Shown here piece after piece: positions 61,513-64,000 of a stretch of DNA of 64,000 nucleotides. Below the pieces are notes generated by a model. It saw nothing but the letters and a program-made list of their open reading frames with translations. It ran no database searches and was not told the DNA's origin. The DNA comes from Pandoraea faecigallinarum. GTDB taxonomy: Bacteria; Pseudomonadota; Gammaproteobacteria; Burkholderiales; Burkholderiaceae. The translations under genes were made by a program, and so were the position numbers. The stretch covers positions 4,774,001 through 4,838,000 of the forward strand of contig NZ_CP011807.3 of assembly GCF_001029105.3 (NCBI RefSeq), given 5' to 3'. Positions within the stretch are counted from its first letter, which is position 1, and each line of letters opens with the position of its first letter.

Positions 61513-63648
61513 TCATCGTTTTGTGACGATCTCGTCCATCTCCGCCTTCGTGCGGGCGAATTCCTTCTCGAAATCCAGCGTACGACGCGTGGTCGACACT
61601 GCCATCAACACCGAACTGCCACCTTCCGGTGTGTCCTTGACCCACAGCCACAAGCGCCGCTCACGCACGTAGAACATCGAGAAGATGCCCAACACGAGCA
61701 GCAAGCTGCCAAGATACACGATCTTCTTGCCCGGGGAGCGCGTGAGCTGGAAGACGCTGGCCTGAATCTGTTCGAACGAATCGAGCTGCAGGAAGACCGG
61801 CGCGTCGTACAGGAAGTTGTCGGACAGCGCGTTGGTAGCCGTGTGCACGAATCGCTCGGTCTCGGGCGAGGGTGCGACCGCCGGCTGTCCGGCCTGCTCG
61901 CGGGCAACCTGCCAAAGTTGCCAGATCGTGCCGTCCAGAATGCGACGGAACATGTCCGCCGCACTCGATTGCTGATCCTGCGGGACCTTTTCGTTCACGA
62001 ACTCCGCAATCGCCTGCAAGCCGCCCGTCGCATGCCCGTTCTTGCTCGCCGGCATCGCCCCGGCGAACAGGTCGAGCTCGCGCTTGGCGCTTTCCTGCAA
62101 TTGACTACGCAAGTCGGCAGACGTCTGCGACGGCAGCGACTGCGCCGCAAACCGGCGAGCGGCCTCGGCTCGCGCGCCGTTGTCCTGAAGGGCCGCGCGC
62201 AGCAGCATCCACTGTTTGACTGAGCCATCGGCGTCGGCCGGAATGCGCAGATATTGGAATGGGCCGTCCGGCGTGTCGCGCACGCCCGTCATGAATACGC
62301 GTTCGCCGTCTTCCACCAGAATCGGCAGCATGTAGTTGCGGTACTCCTTCGCCTGCCCGCTGCGATCGCGCACCTTGTACTGGACCGACGGACCGACGTT
62401 ACGCAGGTCCTTGCTCAGATCCGTGCGCGCGCCGGACCCCAACTGCGCACTCAGATCGTCGCGCAACGACTTGCGGGCGACGCCGCGTACGTCGCGCTCG
62501 CCGCCGCCATTGCTGATGTTCTCCACGTTGATGGCGCGGAAGTCACTGAACTCCACCGTGTACTCGTCCTTGCCCGCTGCGACACCGCGCAATTGCGTCG
62601 AACCGCCGATGTCGCCGGAGAACGCGAAGGTGCGGTCCGTTGCACCGCGCATCGGGTACCCCGTCAGCTTGAGCTTGCTTCCGCCGTCTTCGAAGCTCGA
62701 TTGATAGATCGCCACGCCCTTGTATATGAATGGCTCGTTGACCTTCACCGTGGCATCCATCGTTTTGCCGGTTTCGGGGTCGGTAACGACGATATCGCTC
62801 GCGAACAGCTTGGGCATGCCCGTCGAGTAATAGTCGACGTGGAATTTCTTCAACTCGATGGAGAACGGCAGATCCTGTACGACTGAGCCGTCCTGAAAAT
62901 TCAGAATCGCCGTAGTCGACTTGCCACCTTCGGGCACGAATGCGTAGCCGCGGAACGCGGGATTGTTGGGTGACAAGCGGTGCGTCTCGGGAATCTGTGC
63001 GATTACGGCATTGCCTTGCAGCGGCGACTTGCCGAAGAGCGCCATCTGGACGCGAATCAGCAGATCGCTATCCACCAGGCCGCCCAGACAGATGATGACG
63101 ATTGCGCTGTGCGCGAAGATGTAGCCGATCTTGTTGATGGCGCCTGCCTTGGCGGCAACCAGCGTTGCGCCTTCGCGATCGCGCACGACGAAGCGGTAAC
63201 CACGATGCCCGAGGTAGCCGGTCAGGCGTTCCAGCAATTCGGCCCGCGGCGCCGGGCCTATGTACTCGGCTTTGTGGCCGAATGCTCGCAGGCTGCCTTC
63301 ACGCACGTGATCGCGCCAACTGCGAATGTCCGCGATCATCTTCGGCGCGTTGCGCACGATGCATAGCGTCGTCGACGCCATCAGGAAGAAGAGGATCAGC
63401 AGGAACCACCACGAGCTATAGACGGTGTACAGGCCGAGCGAGCGGAAAATGTCGGCCCAGAACGGACCGAACTGATTGACGTAATTGGGGTATGGGTCGC
63501 CCTGCTTGAGCACGGTGCCGACGATGCTGGCGATCGCGAGCACGGAGAGCAAACTGATGGCGAAGCGCATCGAACTGACAAGCTCGACGCCGTCGCGCAC
63601 CCATCGTTGCGCTCCCTTGATCTGCATTCCCGAGGTACTGATGCTCAT
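61513..63648 (-). CDS. resB: Cytochrome c biogenesis protein ResB (Ccs1)
   Basis: ResB is the second part of system II and holds apocytochrome and heme with CcsB. The 711-residue product has three N-terminal membrane helices (starting SMRFAISLLSVLAIAS and SSWWFLLILFFLM), a fourth at IFAHSAIVIICLGG, a large periplasmic domain (about 210-640), and a last helix around IVYLGSLLLVLGIFSMFY. It is longer than many ResB proteins because of an insert at about 440-590. ATG 63648 has a GGAAACAGG site. A strong terminator hairpin sits only 15 bp upstream of this start. Confidence 0.94.
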   Translation of the reverse strand: MSISTSGMQIKGAQRWVRDGVELVSSMRFAISLLSVLAIASIVGTVLKQGDPYPNYVNQFGPFWADIFRSLGLYTVYSSWWFLLILFFLMASTTLCIVRNAPKMIADIRSWRDHVREGSLRAFGHKAEYIGPAPRAELLERLTGYLGHRGYRFVVRDREGATLVAAKAGAINKIGYIFAHSAIVIICLGGLVDSDLLIRVQMALFGKSPLQGNAVIAQIPETHRLSPNNPAFRGYAFVPEGGKSTTAILNFQDGSVVQDLPFSIELKKFHVDYYSTGMPKLFASDIVVTDPETGKTMDATVKVNEPFIYKGVAIYQSSFEDGGSKLKLTGYPMRGATDRTFAFSGDIGGSTQLRGVAAGKDEYTVEFSDFRAINVENISNGGGERDVRGVARKSLRDDLSAQLGSGARTDLSKDLRNVGPSVQYKVRDRSGQAKEYRNYMLPILVEDGERVFMTGVRDTPDGPFQYLRIPADADGSVKQWMLLRAALQDNGARAEAARRFAAQSLPSQTSADLRSQLQESAKRELDLFAGAMPASKNGHATGGLQAIAEFVNEKVPQDQQSSAADMFRRILDGTIWQLWQVAREQAGQPAVAPSPETERFVHTATNALSDNFLYDAPVFLQLDSFEQIQASVFQLTRSPGKKIVYLGSLLLVLGIFSMFYVRERRLWLWVKDTPEGGSSVLMAVSTTRRTLDFEKEFARTKAEMDEIVTKR

Positions 63649-63663
63649 CCTGTTTCCAACAAC

Positions 63664-63699
63664 AAAAAAGGGCGGGGACGCGTGTCTCACGCGCCCGCC
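63664..63699 (-). terminator. Strong Rho-independent terminator just before resB
   Basis: A 12-bp GC-rich stem with a 2-nt bulge (63671-63684 with 63688-63699) and a 3-nt loop is followed on the reverse strand by six T residues (63664-63669). The T run ends 15 bp before the resB start codon. It could end the upstream cytochrome c transcript or act as an attenuator in the resB leader. Confidence 0.85.
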
Positions 63700-63777
63700 A
63701 CCCTGTGTATGCTAAACCAGTTCGATCCGGGCGCCCCGCGGCGCCGCAGCTGGTTTCGTTATAAGTCAGCGAATATA

Positions 63778-63802
63778 CCCTGACGTTCACATGGTGTCAG
63801 GG
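63778..63802. repeat. CCCTGAC/GTCAGGG hairpin after the cytochrome c gene
   Basis: A 7-bp perfect stem with an 11-nt loop lies 21 bp after the cytochrome c stop. No T tract adjoins it, so it is recorded as a stem-loop only. A TATAAC near 63760 on the reverse strand could be the -10 of a resB promoter, but no -35 is evident. Confidence 0.4.
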
Positions 63803-63823
63803 CAGGGCTCCCGATCGTCACCA

Positions 63824-64000
63824 TCAACGCAAACCGGCGACGTAATCTGCGACGGCCTTGATTTCCTTGTCGGACAGCCGCCCGCCGATCGTGTGCATCG
63901 GCGCATTGTTGCCGCGTGCCTCGTCACGGAATGCCACGAGCTGGGCTGCGGTGTACTCCGCCCACTGCCCGGACAGGCGCGGATACTGCGACGGCATGCC
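63824..64000 (-). CDS. C-type cytochrome (c4/c553-like), C-terminal fragment
   Basis: The last 58 codons of a cytochrome c gene are present; the N-terminal part with the CxxCH heme site is beyond the right edge. The visible part reads GMPSQYPRLSGQWAEYTAAQL, with the axial Met in the first two residues of the fragment or in APMHTIGGRLSD, and ends EIKAVADYVAGLR. This is the typical end of cytochrome c4/c553 domains (LS..EI..VA.Y...L). It lies upstream of resB-ccsB, which mature such cytochromes. Confidence 0.88.
   Translation of the reverse strand, partial: GMPSQYPRLSGQWAEYTAAQLVAFRDEARGNNAPMHTIGGRLSDKEIKAVADYVAGLR

Overview
The window is GC-rich, densely packed bacterial chromosome. Gene content and order point to Burkholderiaceae, most likely Pandoraea or a close relative. 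The markers are an mla operon with mlaA inside it, the chain ABC transporter-ibaG-murA-his-tat-trypsin-like protease, the block mrcA/pil/aroK/aroB/dgt, and the ccs-type cytochrome c maturation pair beside lysA, cyaY and msrPQ. The genus is an inference from layout and protein character; there is no rRNA or tRNA gene to check it against. Almost everything is chromosomal housekeeping. The accessory material is two insertion sequences and one RAYT-type transposase.

Layout. 1-930: 3' part of a periplasmic HtrA-type protease. 950-15350 (minus strand): a very long co-directional run, ABC ATPase, permease, ibaG, murA, hisG, hisD, a small secreted protein, hisC, hisB, marC, hisH, hisA, hisF, hisI, hisE, a Tic20/DUF4870-like membrane protein, a HIT protein and tatABC, with many junctions overlapping by 4 bp (ATGA). 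15583-17199: an IS1182-family element sitting in the terminator of the mla operon and flanked by a perfect 24-bp copy of that terminator hairpin. 17230-21439 (minus): mlaFEDACB, retrograde phospholipid transport. 21700-26165: a GNAT acetyltransferase, then thiO-thiS-thiG-thiE behind a TPP riboswitch and a plausible sigma70 promoter. 26361-30522 (plus): an SbmA/YddA-like ABC exporter, an SDR with an altered active site, and an aromatic-acid/sugar-acid type MFS transporter. 30689-33855 (minus): a hexuronate oxidation operon (MFS transporter, uronate dehydrogenase, SMP-30 lactonase). 34336-40634 (minus): gltBD glutamate synthase. 40850-44916: RAYT transposase with its repeats, an ompW gene split by an IS630-family element, and a second intact ompW. 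45313-49000: an ElaB-like protein, then aroK-aroB-dgt. 48829-53544 (minus): a three-gene type IV pilus assembly locus in which the pilO, pilP and pilQ slots are taken by a single 973-residue reading frame. 53789-58298: mrcA, cyaY, an LptM-like lipoprotein and lysA. 58337-64000 (minus): msrQ, msrP, ccsB, resB and the end of a cytochrome c gene.

Functional links. Tat export (tatABC) is needed for MsrP, whose twin-arginine signal is visible here. Envelope maintenance is heavily represented (Mla system, HtrA protease, PBP1a, MsrPQ, LptM-like lipoprotein, OmpW porins). Histidine, thiamine, shikimate, lysine and glutamate synthesis genes make up most of the rest.

The most unusual item is the apparent PilO-PilP-PilQ fusion, which would join an inner-membrane alignment protein to an outer-membrane secretin in one chain. 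Other points worth a look are the IS insertion that duplicates a terminator hairpin, the precisely reversible IS630 insertion in ompW, a strong terminator directly in front of resB, and an SDR with Phe where the catalytic Tyr should be. Long antisense reading frames, for example opposite gltB, are composition shadows and were not annotated.
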